A DNA stretch of 64,000 bases from Congeria kusceri (GCA_027627225.1 CM051028.1:29226329-29290328); one strand, 5' to 3'; positions 47,501 through 55,334 are shown, numbered from the stretch's first letter. Notes: generated by a model from the sequence alone, not told the origin. Translations and numbers: made by a program.

Positions 47501-49401
47501 AACCCTGAAACAAGTAATAATTTATGCTGGCAAATAAAAACTTTATCATGACATGTCAACCAAATTGGGCAAGTACACAACAATAATGATGAATATTAGA
47601 AAATCAATAACATCATGCATTGACAAAAAAATACAACAATTTATTTTATTTTTTCATTCTGGTTCACACTTAGAAAACTGGCATACGACACTGACATTAA
47701 CATGATCAATTCATTATAATTTACACTGAACAAGTAATTGCTAATATTTTCTATTCAGACATGTTCAAAGTAATTTTAGCAAGCTAAAATTATGTGGTAT
47801 ATGCTCCTATGGGCAAGTCCTTCCAAAGTATTATTGTGAAGACTGATGGATGCAATAGTACACCTAATACAACAAGTTGAACTTCAATAACACTGTATAG
47901 ACTACAGTTTTAGTTATTCCAGACCAGTGAGTTATTCCAGACACATCTTCATGTAACATTTGTAACATGCAATACAAATTAAAGCATCATGTTATTTGAG
48001 ACAAAGTTTCCATTCGTAGAATGGTCCTACAGGACATCATTGCATTATGGCCAAATAACACAAATGTGTTTTTAACACAAAACAGTCTGTGATCATCATT
48101 ACCAGTTTTGGCTTTAGACTGCCTTAATCACTACATGTGTGAGTGTATGTACTAAAATGCTGATACAAAATGTTTTGAAATACTTTATCCACTTAAACTA
48201 TAAAGAACAATATGAAAATATTATTCAATGTGATTCAGTGATAACTTTAAATAACAAAACTAATGTACTATGGTCAGCCTTATTTTAGAGCAAAAAAAAC
48301 CCGCTACAGATAGATAGAACATAACTTTGGAAACCACCTATCTTTAAAACTTGTATATGCATATAATCTTCAGAATGAGAAATGAGGCCTACAAAACGAA
48401 AGCAATTATGTAACTGCCTGTCGCTAAGTCAGGATTTTCAATTTGCACAATTACTTGGCGTATCCAGTGTCTACAGAAATTACAAAGAATTGTGGTGGAC
48501 ATTCATGGTTTAATTCCAACTGCGTTCATTCAGATACTTAGTGCCTAGTGAAGCCATGTACTTTTAGACCAATATTCAAGAAGAACATTGGTCTACCCAG
48601 AGTCTAACTGCATTTGACTTAAATCACCAAAGCTACGCAAATCAAGAAAGATGGTTTGCTACACAGAACTGTGTATTGTTAACAGAATGATGGTTTTGTA
48701 TGTTTTGCTAAAACCTTGTTTAACAATTAATGGGATAAATAAATTATCACAGAGATTAAGACTAGCCAAATTCCAGTTCAAAAGTGCTAGTCCAAAACAG
48801 ATGCATTGTCTTATCAGGTTTAAATCTTGTCAGACATTTGGTAAATCTGTCAAGACACATATGCTTGCTACCTGTGGAATGTTCAAATTTATTGTCAGAC
48901 ATTGTGTCTGACGGCCCCTTAAGGTTTGTCAGACATTGCAATTTTCGTCAGATTTGTCTGACTGTGATCGGTTTAGCAGAGTCTGAAAGGGCAATAATAT
49001 AATACAAAGCTTGACACGTGGGTGTACACTCTACTTCTATCAAAACATGGAATTATACCTTGTCCAAATTCGGTGGGGGCAGAGGCTTTCTTTGAAGATA
49101 CGGGTTTAAGTGGTTCTGTCTCTGGTTCCTCCGAAACAACGTTTCCTTCATCTTCTGCGAAGCTTATCAGAGGCTGTGCGCTGCTAACTTTGGCGTCATT
49201 ACCATAGTCAGCACCCGGTCCACTGCCATAATCTCCAAGCAAGTCGTCATCATTCTTGCCACTGTCTATTCCAAACTGGTCCTCTTCAGCCATATCACCG
49301 TCAGGCTCGCCGCCAAACGAAGTTGATGTGACGTTCGTATCTTGGTCCGCCTGGACGTGATCGATTTTCTCGAACTCCTCAACACCATAATTTTCCGACA
49401 T
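11541..49401 (-). CDS. RTN: Reticulon (RTN family), complete spliced CDS, 9 coding exons, 1239 aa
   Basis: The coding exons are 49401-49059, 41837-41808, 31494-31423, 27220-24518, 19201-18994, 14112-13974, 13307-13238, 12611-12506 and 11589-11541. All introns are GT-AG, all phases agree, and the total is 3720 nt (1240 codons with stop). Reticulons are ER membrane proteins whose C-terminal homology domain inserts two long hydrophobic hairpins and bends the membrane into tubules. The RHD spans about residues 1050-1239 and shows the family signatures [32 protein letters not shown] and [13 protein letters not shown]. The 1049-residue N-terminal part is acidic and low in complexity, as in the long vertebrate RTN4-A and RTN3-L isoforms, and total length is close to human RTN4-A. 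The tail ends KAKAKTQ and lacks the usual dilysine ending. An in-frame TAG (49435-49437) upstream of the ATG supports the start. Family assignment is secure; orthology to a given vertebrate paralogue is not claimed. Confidence 0.93.
11590..12505 (-). other. Reticulon intron 8
   Basis: Bounded by gtatgt (12505) and gaacag (11590). No other feature seen. Confidence 0.8.
12506..12611 (-). CDS. RTN: Reticulon RHD exon 8 (second hairpin, second half)
   Basis: The exon runs from phase 1 to phase 2 (tgtttttcag acceptor, GCCCA|gtatgt donor). It encodes [20 protein letters not shown] and on through [15 protein letters not shown], with the conserved FT.P..YE.Y..QID-like block. A partial duplicate of its first 30 nt with its own acceptor lies 54 nt upstream and reads through in frame, so the acceptor choice is not certain from sequence. 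I chose this one because the downstream copy keeps the canonical family spacing. Confidence 0.9.
12612..12665 (-). other. In-frame extension with duplicate splice acceptor of RTN exon 8
   Basis: A second acceptor, catattttcag, lies exactly 54 nt upstream of the exon 8 acceptor. The 18 codons between ([18 protein letters not shown]) are open and in frame and copy the exon start ([10 protein letters not shown]). It is a partial tandem duplication of the intron-exon junction, and an alternative acceptor if used. Confidence 0.6.
12743..12939 (+). mobile_element. Foldback MITE, copy 2 (reticulon intron 7)
   Basis: Ends AGGCGTGT and ACACGCCT are inverted repeats. Inside are GTCGTGGGAAACCCGGGCTT, AATGCATGTGCATAAAGTG and two GATTAGCCTGTG blocks. 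Confidence 0.8.
13238..13307 (-). CDS. RTN: Reticulon RHD exon 7 (second hairpin, first half)
   Basis: This 70-nt exon, phase 0 to phase 1, lies between cattttag and gtaagttg. It encodes [19 protein letters not shown] followed by LVIL, the first half of the second RHD hydrophobic hairpin, with the family's Y(V/I)G..FNG..L pattern. Confidence 0.93.
13540..13970 (-). repeat. Intronic minisatellite containing copies of the RTN exon 6 donor
   Basis: The exon 6 end and donor (plus strand GCAACCTTGATGGAGTCTAC, 13969-13988) recur as diverged copies at 13613, 13681, 13749 and 13821. Each is followed by an ACAATACAA.ATGAAGATCACA-type spacer of about 50 bp. Period is about 68-72 bp. Copies at 13749 and 13821 keep a GT donor dinucleotide. 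Confidence 0.65.
13974..14112 (-). CDS. RTN: Reticulon RHD exon 6 (loop between hairpins)
   Basis: The exon has a phase 2 acceptor (gatgtttcaag) and ends in phase 0 at ATCAAG|gttgc. It encodes the hydrophilic loop that ends [17 protein letters not shown], the equivalent of the Nogo-66 loop region and its conserved LRRLFLV(E/D)D block. The donor has a weak +3 to +6 match, and tandem copies of this exon end and donor follow in the intron. Confidence 0.95.
14511..14820 (-). mobile_element. tRNA-derived SINE, full-length copy in reticulon intron 5
   Basis: The minus strand starts GGCCCGGCTAGCTCCGTTGG with A and B boxes (GAGTTCGAACCCC), then the body with GTAGGGCAGTTGTCAGTTAC and a 3' tail rich in AAACAAACA. 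This is the most complete of three copies in the window. I cannot name the central conserved domain. Confidence 0.87.
14821..15811 (-). other. Part of reticulon intron 5, no other feature
   Basis: AT-rich intron between the SINE and the element at 15812. Nothing supported. Confidence 0.6.
15812..18624 (+). mobile_element. Hairpin-ended element with ~150-bp tandem core, host of a nested element
   Basis: It starts aacaaggcttgtcacagg and has about ten units containing AAAGGGCAATAACTCC, TCTGCACTTCCTCTCATTG, TCCTCTATCATTATATGAAG and AATACTAATGGAGTTATGCTC. The 3' end has GGACGGGCGGACAGACAGAC, a stem CGAAGttccCTTCG and GGGGGCATAAAAAC. A second element (16921-17968) is inserted in the array. No protein is encoded. 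It lies in reticulon intron 5. Confidence 0.7.
16921..17968 (+). mobile_element. Nested hairpin-ended element with 155-bp tandem core
   Basis: The outer repeat is interrupted at ggaaattaat and resumes at aaggaaataaaac. Ends carry GTGTCGCCTGA and TCAGGCGACAC as inverted repeats, and the 3' end folds as TGTCGCttattcagGCGACA. The core is five ~155-bp units with AAAGGGCAATAACTCC, TGCAGAGTAACGGTTCTTGT, AATGAGATCTATCTACCTAT and AGAGTTATGCTCCGG. Confidence 0.75.
18622..18972 (+). mobile_element. Short hairpin-ended element abutting RTN exon 5
   Basis: It begins AACAAGACACTGTG straight after the 3' end of the preceding element. It carries ATGCCCCC near the 5' end and GGGGGCATAAAAAC at the 3' end, with a CAGC/GCTG stem. 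Two internal GATCAAGGTCAAAGT units are seen. It ends about 22 bp from the exon 5 donor. Confidence 0.65.
18994..19201 (-). CDS. RTN: Reticulon RHD exon 5 (first hydrophobic hairpin)
   Basis: This exon encodes residues 1050-1118, beginning [14 protein letters not shown] and ending [12 protein letters not shown] plus two bases (phase 2). The long hydrophobic segment from about residue 1064 to 1098 is the first RHD hairpin. The acceptor is ataccattgcag and the donor TTCAA|gtatag. A transposable element ends only about 22 bp beyond the donor, and decoy copies of the acceptor lie upstream in the intron. Confidence 0.95.
19202..19540 (-). repeat. Intronic minisatellite of the RTN exon 5 acceptor
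   Basis: The exon 5 acceptor region (plus strand CAGCACTGCAATGGTATACC) recurs as CAGCACTGCAATGGAATACC at 19276-19295 and in weaker copies near 19345, 19403 and 19510. These are separated by GTGAACACTTTGTACAAATG-type spacers of about 75-90 bp. The nearest copy supplies an extra acceptor that is in frame with the exon. Confidence 0.7.
19541..21343 (-). other. Part of reticulon intron 4, no other feature
   Basis: AT-rich. No repeat, exon or RNA that I can support. Confidence 0.6.
21344..22682 (+). mobile_element. Hairpin-ended element with ~160-bp tandem core (reticulon intron 4)
   Basis: The 5' end is aacaagagGGCCatgatGGACC, then GCTCACCTGAG. Units contain AAAGGGCAATAACTCTGGTG, TCTGGTCCGATCTTGC and ACAAACTGTGCAAGATTGG. 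The 3' end has AGAGGTCCCCTATACC, the perfect stem GAGCACttcGTGCTC and AGGTGCGCTAAAA. 7125-7369 is a fragment of the same family. Confidence 0.75.
22739..22775 (+). repeat. (ATC)n microsatellite
   Basis: About twelve ATC triplets, the last with C substitutions. It causes Asp- and Met-run ORFs on the minus strand, which are not genes. Confidence 0.9.
22776..24517 (-). other. Part of reticulon intron 4, no other feature
   Basis: Intron up to the donor of exon 4. No element or exon recognised. Confidence 0.65.
24518..27220 (-). CDS. RTN: Reticulon giant acidic exon 4 (2703 nt)
   Basis: One 900-codon exon, phase 1 to phase 1, encodes residues 149-1050. The acceptor is tttatactag and the donor GAAG|gtaatt. 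The protein is strongly acidic, rich in Ser, Asp and Glu, and predicted unstructured, like the large Nogo-A-type exon of vertebrate RTN4. Internal repeats are a tandem pair [13 protein letters not shown] / [13 protein letters not shown] and three copies of a motif (D/E)SM(I/V)IH(D/E) near residues 746, 772 and 837. Short motifs of LIR type with acidic flanks occur (for example SYKDLL near residue 158 and SYVQIQ), as does an FFAT-like TFDAEK after an acidic run; these are candidates only. The exon ends in a basic stretch ([10 protein letters not shown]) just before the RHD. Skipping it keeps the frame, which would give a short RTN-B/C-like isoform. Confidence 0.9.
27221..28472 (-). other. Part of reticulon intron 3
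   Basis: It contains a short direct repeat at 28163-28192 and 28206-28248 (ACACAAATTATCCTATTAAC, then CCAGCATTCCTGGGACC). Nothing else supported. Confidence 0.6.
28473..28802 (-). CDS. Unidentified 109-codon ORF in reticulon intron 3
   Basis: The minus strand is open from 28802 to 28473 with eight Cys among 109 residues (for example [29 protein letters not shown]). I do not recognise the sequence. Base composition is less AT-rich than its surroundings. It could be an alternative exon of the reticulon gene, an exon remnant, or chance. No clear splice sites in the right phase were found, so this is only a candidate. Confidence 0.15.
   Translation of the reverse strand: MNHMNVGFKDESDSLKADTVFLHAGKCVTDTCKTNDTIQPVRWSECLQPLVNCSYISSCFEEFGVTILAVREVLQCHSYQSIPIKPEPRIYTLLTYMYTCIVRFYKPNY
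29379..30597 (+). mobile_element. Hairpin-ended element with ~165-bp tandem core (reticulon intron 3)
   Basis: The 5' end is aacaagaGCTGTCagaGGACAGC, then GCTCGACTATTCAAAG. The 3' end is the stem CTATTCtttGAATAG and TCGAGC, so GCTCGACTATTCAAAG and CTTTGAATAGTCGAGC form a perfect 16-bp inverted pair. Six units each contain GGGGCATAACTCTGT and ACAGAGTTATGGG, an 11-bp hairpin, plus AGTTGATGACAAAGGTTAG and AAAACTTTTGAATATAAAC. A 13-G run lies at 30547-30559. Confidence 0.8.
30598..31422 (-). other. End of reticulon intron 3, no other feature
   Basis: AT-rich intron. Nothing supported. Confidence 0.6.
31423..31494 (-). CDS. RTN: Reticulon 72-nt exon 3
   Basis: The exon lies between tttcatag and gtaactat, phase 1 to phase 1, and encodes 24 residues including [19 protein letters not shown]. 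It has an SP proline-directed phosphorylation-type site. Two Met codons near its 5' edge could start a shorter isoform if an internal promoter lay in intron 2; this is speculation. Confidence 0.75.
31495..34990 (-). other. Part of reticulon intron 2, no recognised feature
   Basis: About 3.5 kb of AT-rich intron. A G-rich run at 33726-33745 is the only odd stretch. No exon or element identified. Confidence 0.55.
35423..36441 (+). mobile_element. ~1.0-kb TIR element nested in the hAT-like element
   Basis: The ends GTACTGATTGGCGAGTAGTA and, inverted, GTACTGGTTGGCGAGTAGTA continue with TCCGTGA, giving about 27 bp with one mismatch. Another TAGTATCCGTGAT copy lies at 35640. No ORF of note; superfamily unknown. 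Confidence 0.7.
36856..37113 (+). pseudogene. hAT-type transposase zinc-finger fragment
   Basis: An 85-codon ORF has [20 protein letters not shown] followed by TTGCT. The (W/F)..K.....M.C..C.......F(I/V)TGC pattern fits the BED/TTF-like finger at the start of many hAT and domesticated ZNF862-like proteins. It ends soon after, with no catalytic domain, so it is a remnant within the 35205-37542 element. Confidence 0.45.
37882..38180 (+). mobile_element. tRNA-derived SINE, copy with decayed head, in reticulon intron 2
   Basis: It starts near cggctatcggggatcgtgag. The A box is lost, the B box GAGTTCGAGCC is still visible, and the body and ccaaacaaacaaaaac tail are intact. It is inserted in a tandem-repeat element. 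Confidence 0.83.
38520..38981 (-). other. Part of reticulon intron 2, no feature
   Basis: Nothing supported. Confidence 0.6.
38982..41123 (+). mobile_element. Hairpin-ended element with two different tandem cores (reticulon intron 2)
   Basis: The 5' end is accaagagGGCCactatGGCCC, then GCTCACCTGA. Core 1 (39010-39860) is six ~143-bp units of the same family as 6200-6860. Core 2 (39860-40860) is six ~163-bp units with ACCAAATATGAAACCTCTGG, GCCTTGCGGTTTCAGAGAAG and CCAGGGGCATCATTTGAACA. The 3' end has the stem GAGCACgttGTGCTC, then AGGTGAGCTAAAAA. No protein is encoded. Confidence 0.78.
41124..41807 (-). other. End of reticulon intron 2, no other feature
   Basis: Nothing supported. Confidence 0.6.
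41808..41837 (-). CDS. RTN: Reticulon 30-nt micro-exon 2
   Basis: The exon is flanked by attttttcag and gtgagaa and enters and leaves in phase 1. It adds ten residues ([10 protein letters not shown], the first codon shared with exon 1). Skipping it would not disturb the frame, so it is probably a cassette exon. The call rests on strong splice sites and exact phase agreement with both neighbours. I do not recognise a conserved function for the peptide. Confidence 0.7.
41838..45325 (-). other. Part of reticulon intron 1, no recognised feature
   Basis: About 3.5 kb of AT-rich intron. The 131-codon plus-strand ORF at 43894-44289 has no recognisable motif. I see no exon or element. Confidence 0.55.
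45718..47122 (+). mobile_element. CAGGGATCTCA-ended element nested in the TA-flanked element
   Basis: The left end CAGGGATCTCACTAGG and right end (inverted) CAGGGATCTCAGAAACGC share 11 bases. The CAGGG start is hAT-like, but only CCCTG is shared by the flanks, not a clear 8-bp duplication. It contains the TAT-rich microsatellite and no recognisable transposase. Confidence 0.5.
45885..46080 (+). repeat. TAT/ATT-rich compound microsatellite
   Basis: About 195 bp of ATTATTATT with interspersed CTTTAT and TATATAT. It yields a poly-Ile ORF that is not a gene. Confidence 0.9.
47470..49058 (-). other. End of reticulon intron 1 next to exon 1
   Basis: It contains repeated GTCAGACATT words (48800-48960), including a perfect hairpin GTCAGACA ttg TGTCTGAC at 48894-48912. 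Nothing else supported. Confidence 0.5.
49059..49401 (-). CDS. RTN: Reticulon coding exon 1 (acidic N-terminus)
   Basis: This exon encodes residues 1-114 plus the first base of codon 115. It begins [14 protein letters not shown] and is rich in Asp, Glu, Gly and Ser. The stretch [10 protein letters not shown] near residue 80 resembles the PLI-F patches of other reticulon N-termini. The donor is ACAAG|gtataa, leaving phase 1. The start codon has a purine at -3 and an in-frame TAG 36 nt upstream. The bases cttacag just 5' of the ATG could also be a splice acceptor, so a 5'-UTR intron cannot be excluded. Confidence 0.88.
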
Positions 49402-49564
49402 TTCTGTAAGTTGATCGAGTTTAATGGACTTGAGCTATAAATAACGTCGGAGTATGTGGACAGTTGTCTGGTGTGTTTTAATTTAAACAAAACTGCGTTA
49501 TTCCCTATGCGAAATGTTCTGAGCACAATTCACAAATGTGCGCTTGCGCTGTTTCCGACAAACC

Positions 49565-49574
49565 TACTTCCGGT
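49565..49574 (-). promoter_or_regulatory. ETS-type site (ACCGGAAGTA) upstream of reticulon exon 1
   Basis: The minus strand reads ACCGGAAGTA about 165 bp upstream of the reticulon start codon, in a locally GC-richer stretch (49500-49640). The CCGGAAGT core is the classic ETS/GABP site found in many TATA-less housekeeping promoters. That it works here is inference from position alone. Confidence 0.35.
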
Positions 49575-49639
49575 AAAACGTGGAGTGGATTTCGGTTACA
49601 AACCACTAAGGTGTCAGGTCAGAGCGGCCGTATTCCAAG

Positions 49640-50732
49640 ACGGACCAAACAACGATGATACAAAGGATAGATTTACAACCGTATTATACAGTGTATAGTC
49701 TTCATTTCATACATTCTACAACATATTGTGTTATTTTTATTTAATTTATATTCAATAAAAATAATTCCTCTTAGTACTTTTTAATTTCACAGTACATGTA
49801 ATAACATTAATATTTGCAAATCCCGATTGTGTTCAACAATAACTGTTGATACAGCTGGTAAATGGATTTATCCGAATCATATGTTACCAAATTGTATTTT
49901 TGCATCGTATTATTGCCGACATACTATAATACGGCAACGTTCCAGTTATCTTTGTATACATATTATATCATACTACATAGCTTTGAAGCTTACTGAATCT
50001 GTTTAATTCGTTATACATTGTGACGTAAAATAAAGTCTTGCCATACAGTAAGACGCAGATGAGTTTAACAAGACGTAATAACTGATGTATGAGTTGGTAT
50101 GGGATTTGTCTTATCTGTTTCATTGACTACAAACATCACGCTTTACCCAAGAAATGACAATTGGTTTTGTTCATATTCCAGTTGCCTGTTTATGTGGGCA
50201 CACAACGATCTAGCATAATAATTGCACGTAAGCTTTGACAATGGTCCAACGAATCACTTACACATATTCTAGCATTATAATACATTCTGTATCATGTTTC
50301 TTTGTAAATTTTGTTTCAAAGCTTAATGCATTTTTCGTGTATGGACTACAAGAAATATATATTACTATGTTCTGCTTTTTTCCCTAAAAAAAGTGGTGAT
50401 ACCGATGATAACAATTAAACACATGTCAAATCAGCACAAGTGTAAACCCAATAATTACGATTCGTGTTAATGATTAAAGGGTAATATCGACGGGGTTTCG
50501 TATAATCATAGACACCTATTTAAACGATTTTCAATTTTGTATCGAATATATTGTTCAATTAAAAATACAAAAACATTTTTCTTACACATTTCCAGTAAGA
50601 TTCGAACTCACGCCTGTAAAATCGCACGAAAACTTCGATTTATACGCCATGCAATATTTTATCAAAGGCGCACGTGCTCGTTACGGTACATCATGTACAT
50701 TCATTTCATGTACTAATACCGGTATATCAATT
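49640..50732. other. Intergenic region between divergent genes
   Basis: AT-rich. No gene or element recognised beyond the reticulon upstream region. Confidence 0.6.
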
Positions 50733-51008
<276 letters not shown>

Positions 51009-51499
51009 TAATTTGCCCGTGCCTGCGAAAGTTTCATCGATAACAACATTTAATATAATACGTTTTTCAACTATTTATAGAAGGAAGACCATGGAATTAA
51101 ACAATGCTTCACTATTAGTTCTATACATGTAATGGATTTTAGTTTTTCCAAATGTTATTGTCGACCTTCCGTCAATAAGCCTCTTTAATGTTCCCAGTCC
51201 CGGACAAAAAGCACATACCCAGCGATTTCCCATAGTTCATACAGAAACATACGATTGAAAGTGTGTATGTACGATCTTACAAACAATTGTTAATGTTCTG
51301 CTTGCATAGGTACATGTAGTAATTATTTCTTTAGCTCAATATTAACTTCTATTTTAATTATATTAATTATAAATATTCAACATATACAGCCTATTTATCT
51401 ACGTAACCTGGCCTTTTACACAACGTATTACGGCTTCTTCGTGAGATGCACGACAATGTCTGTGATTTGTACTTTATGATGCTAGGTCTTGAAATCTTG

Positions 51500-51895
51500 T
51501 CAACAAGAAGTATTTAGCTGATACTTGTATTAACTTCATTTCATCGTGCCTCAGAAAGTTGCAATTCTGATGCTTTGGTGAACATTAAACCATTGAGTAA
51601 TTAAATTGTAATTCAATTCAATGAATATTCTCTTTTATTACTATTTAATTTGAATTGCAATGCTATGCGGTTAAAGTTTATTTACAAGTGCGTGTTTTGT
51701 GAGTAATTGTAAGTGTAAGTAAGTAAAAGGTTCAGCATGCCATTAAACCGGTTTAAACCCCCCATGCTTTTCGTTGACCGTTCCAAGGTGGGGACTCCAG
51801 TTTTAATCATTTTTATGTTTTGTGTTGTGTTGTATGTATAGTCCTGTATTGTATAGGCAATTTCACTTCAATAAAAAAAGAACCAGCGGATGGTA
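51500..51895 (+). repeat. 0.4-kb dispersed repeat, copy 1
   Basis: It shares ATTTAGCTGA(T/C)ACTTG, TTCATCGTGCCTCAGAAAGT, TTTGAATTGCAATGCT and CCATGCTTTTCGTTGACCG with 52612-52985. Type unknown; no terminal features found. Confidence 0.7.
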
Positions 51896-52611
51896 ATAAG
51901 GTATTTTTTTTATTGATGATGTCTCTGGAGTTTCATTATTCCTATATTTACAACATATATAGTGGCATAAATACAATTAACAAAATAAAGTTACTTAACA
52001 TGTATTTCTAATTAAAATGGAATAAAAGTTAAGAACAAACATTGCTTTTAAACGCACAATAAGCTAGTTTGTAATCACCAAATAGTTTTCGTCTGTACAA
52101 GCGGAAACTCAAAGACATGTATTTACGTTGACTCAAGACAGTTGATTTAGGTCACACAACACTAATAAACGATGCAAAAGTCAACACTAATACGTGATTA
52201 ATTTCATATTTAAGTGTTTCCTTCACAAGTTTTCTGTTTGCTTTCAATGTTTATGTTCACTTCCATCTGCTTATTTTGAAAATAATTGATATGAAAGATC
52301 GTACATAGACACTTTAAGTAGATCAGTCAAATACGAATTTAGTATGACCCAGAGTACATTATGGTACGTAAGAGCATTATTTAAAACTTAAAAAATATAC
52401 GTATCATAATATCAAGCAAATTTATTGTATACCATTCTTTGAAATACTATTTCAACTACAATTGGACAATGCTTTGTCGTACTATATGCTATATTTAATA
52501 AATGTTCAATATAAATTCATTTTTATTTCTGAATGTAAATACCGCCTAAGAAAAAACGCACAGAAATTATTTAGTTTGAACATTTATCGCTTTTTGAAAC
52601 CATAGCGTTAG

Positions 52612-52985
52612 GGATTCAGGGATTTAGCTGACACTTGTTTTTACTTCATTTCATCGTGCCTCAGAAAGTTGTTATTATGTTGTGCTGGTGACCGCTGAGC
52701 CATTGAGTAACTAAATTGTATTTCATTTGAGTTATATTCTATTGAATCAACTTTTAATTTGAATTGCAATGCTCTGTGGTTATATTTTACTTACCATTGT
52801 GTGCTTTGTGATTAATTCTTTGCCAAGTGTGATGTTTGGTAATACTATAAAGCCGTTAAACCCTCAATGCTTTGCATTGACCGTTTCAAGGCGGCGACAC
52901 CAGTATAAATTTTATAATTTTCATTTTTTTGTTGTTGCCTTGTATAGGCATTTGGTCACTTGACTCAGGTAAAGGAAATACGGTG
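52612..52985 (+). repeat. 0.4-kb dispersed repeat, copy 2
   Basis: Diverged direct copy of 51500-51895. It ends shortly before the LINE remnant begins. Confidence 0.7.
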
Positions 52986-53184
52986 ATGTCTCTGGAGATT
53001 TTTTTATCAGATAGTTGTCACATATTTAGCTCTCTTTATGTAATTGGAAATGGAAACCATTTTAACCGTGTATTTAACCATTTGACATAATGTATTTTTT
53101 TTGCCCGAAAATAAATCTCTTACTAGTGGGTAATTTTGCCGAAATGTTTTTTCGTAGATATTTTTCTAATGTGAAACATTAGCC

Positions 53185-55229
53185 GTTACTTTATTGATGC
53201 AAAAGATTTTATTGCTCCCTATTTGACGACTATTTTTAATCATATATTTGATAGTGGTATTTATCCGGTCGAATGGACTAAAGGTGTAATTGTACCTATA
53301 TATAAGAAGGGTTGTAAATCAAATCCCTCGAATTATAGAGGAATTACAATAATAAATATAATCGCTAAAATATTCTCACTTGTGCTAAGAAATAGGATGA
53401 ATAAGTGGTGCGAAAATGAGCAGAAGTTAAACGATGCTCAATTTGGTTTTCGCGATAATCGTAGTACTGTTGATAGTATATTCATCCTGCATACTATAGT
53501 ACAGAAAGTTCTTGCTAATAAGTTAAAACTATACTGTGTATTTATTGATTATGAAAAGGCTTTTGACACCGTTATGCATGTTGCATTGTGGATAAAATTA
53601 GCTAATTCCCATGTAAGTTGTAAAATGTTAAAAATGCTTAAATCTCTATATTCAAACGTTAAAGCTTGTGTTAAAAATTCTGAACACATGCCGTATTCTG
53701 AACTGTTTGACATAACACTTGGTGTCAAACAAGGAGAGCCTCTATCTCCTTTACTGTTTATCTTATTCATTAATGATATCAAGGATTATATTGATGTGTC
53801 TAAAATGTCTGTAAATGATATTGAAAAGTTATCACTATATATGTTACTATTTGCAGATGATATTGCTTTGTTTACGACTGATCCCAATAGTTTGCAGGCC
53901 CAGCTAGATTGTGTAAACCAATATTTTTCTAAATGGGGCCTCAAGATAAATGTAGCGAAAACAAATATATGTATATTTGAACGCAAAAAATCTAGAAATA
54001 ATTTTACATGGAGTATAAACAATATTAATCTTGAGATTGTTGATAGTTTCTGCTACCTTGGTATGAAATTGTATTATACCGGAAGTCTTGCTAATGCTGT
54101 AAAAGCACTAAATGAACAGGCTCTGACGGCATATAATGGCCTTATATCACTGTTTACTAGAGTATCTTTAGATATTAAAACAAAATTGTTACTGTTTGAT
54201 TCGACTGTTTCACCTATTATTTTGTATGGTAGTGAGATTTGGGGCATATATGACTTCAAGGAGGTAGACAAAATCCATATCAAATTTTGTAAGCATATTC
54301 TTGGCATGCGTACTCAAACATCCACAGTTGCCGTCCTTGGTGAATTAGGTAGATTCCCACTTTCGGTCATTTGCAGGGAAAGAGCCTTAAAATACTGGTG
54401 TAAAATTATGAAAAATCCGGAATCACTTCCAGGCAAAATATTTATAGAACATATTTTAGATAACAGTTTTAATTCATTGAATTTCAAAAATAGCTGGGGA
54501 AAGGCGGTTAATAATGTATTAGATATGCTTGGATATGGCTACTTATGGTATATGTTTGATATTAACTGTTGCTATATACCCATGTTAAAGCAAAGGTTGC
54601 GTGACCAATATATACAGATATGGTCGGAAACTGTGAATTCTCAAAACAAATTAGAGTATTATAAAAAATTCAAAACTGTTTTTAGGTATGAAACATATTT
54701 AGATGCTATTGACCAGGATAAATATAGCATTGACTAGGTTACGATTATGTTCACATTCTCTTGAGATTGAAACAGGAAGATACAATAATGTGGATAAAAT
54801 TAATAGACTATGTAAACTATGCAATTGCAATGTTGTTGAGTCAGAATTCCACTTTGTACTCTGCTGTCCCTTGTATCATATAAAATTTCAAATGCTTTTA
54901 GTACTATTAATAAATTTGTTAATCTCATGTCATCAAAAAAAATTGGTTTGTTAAGACGACTTTCAAAATTGACGTACTTTGCGATGTTACGACGTTAGCA
55001 AACTCTAGATAGAGTTGCTTCTTAATCTACTTATAAAATAAGTTAATCAATCCACTTTATAGATAGATATGTTTTTGTACAATATTTTTATAAAGCCTGC
55101 TTTGTATAATTGGAATTATGTATTTTGAACTTGTAATGTTGCTAATGGCCATCTTTCATGATGTGTTTTGTAAATGGCCAAAGGCATTGCTCATGCCGAT
55201 TTGCCAAATACACCAGTAAACCAGTAAAC
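53185..55229 (+). mobile_element. 5'-truncated non-LTR retrotransposon (LINE)
   Basis: It holds the reverse transcriptase from inside its N-terminal part (KDFIAPYLTTIFNHIFDSGI) to a C-terminal Cys/His motif and a 3' tail. The tail has a hairpin GGCATtgctcATGCC and ends in repeats of CCAGTAAA near 55215-55229. There is no ORF1 or endonuclease, so it is truncated at the 5' end, the usual outcome of target-primed insertion. It lies between the reticulon and SPTLC2 promoters. Confidence 0.85.
53223..54954 (+). pseudogene. LINE reverse transcriptase, partial, frameshifted near its C-terminus
   Basis: An open frame of 504 codons (53223-54737) contains NYRGITIINIIAKIFS, NDAQFGFRDNRSTVD, VFIDYEKAFDTV (motif A Asp), LGVKQGEPLSPLLFILFIND (motif B), LLFADDIALF (catalytic F-A-D-D) and CYLGMKL. 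It belongs to the jockey/CR1/I-like group of LINE reverse transcriptases; the exact clade needs a tree. Near 54720 the frame shifts. The next frame (to 54954) reads LTRLRLCSHSLEIETGR and a CKLCNCNVVESEFHF..CCP zinc-knuckle-like motif, and a further shift follows near 54895. It is therefore inactive. Confidence 0.85.
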
Positions 55230-55321
55230 TGAAAATGTTTCATGTATCGACAATGCCCATCAATGTCTGGTACTCCGATGACGTACCACACTGTGTGTCG
55301 ACCGCATCGGAAGATGCTATG

Positions 55322-55334
55322 AGGTCAGAGGTCA
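55322..55334 (+). promoter_or_regulatory. Perfect DR1 nuclear-receptor-type element near the SPTLC2 start
   Basis: AGGTCA G AGGTCA is an exact direct repeat with one-base spacing, 15 bp upstream of the SPTLC2 start codon. DR1 elements bind RXR heterodimers and HNF4, which often control lipid genes. A CRE-like TGACGTAC lies at 55279-55286. Function is inferred from sequence and position only, and the element may lie in the 5' UTR. Confidence 0.4.
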
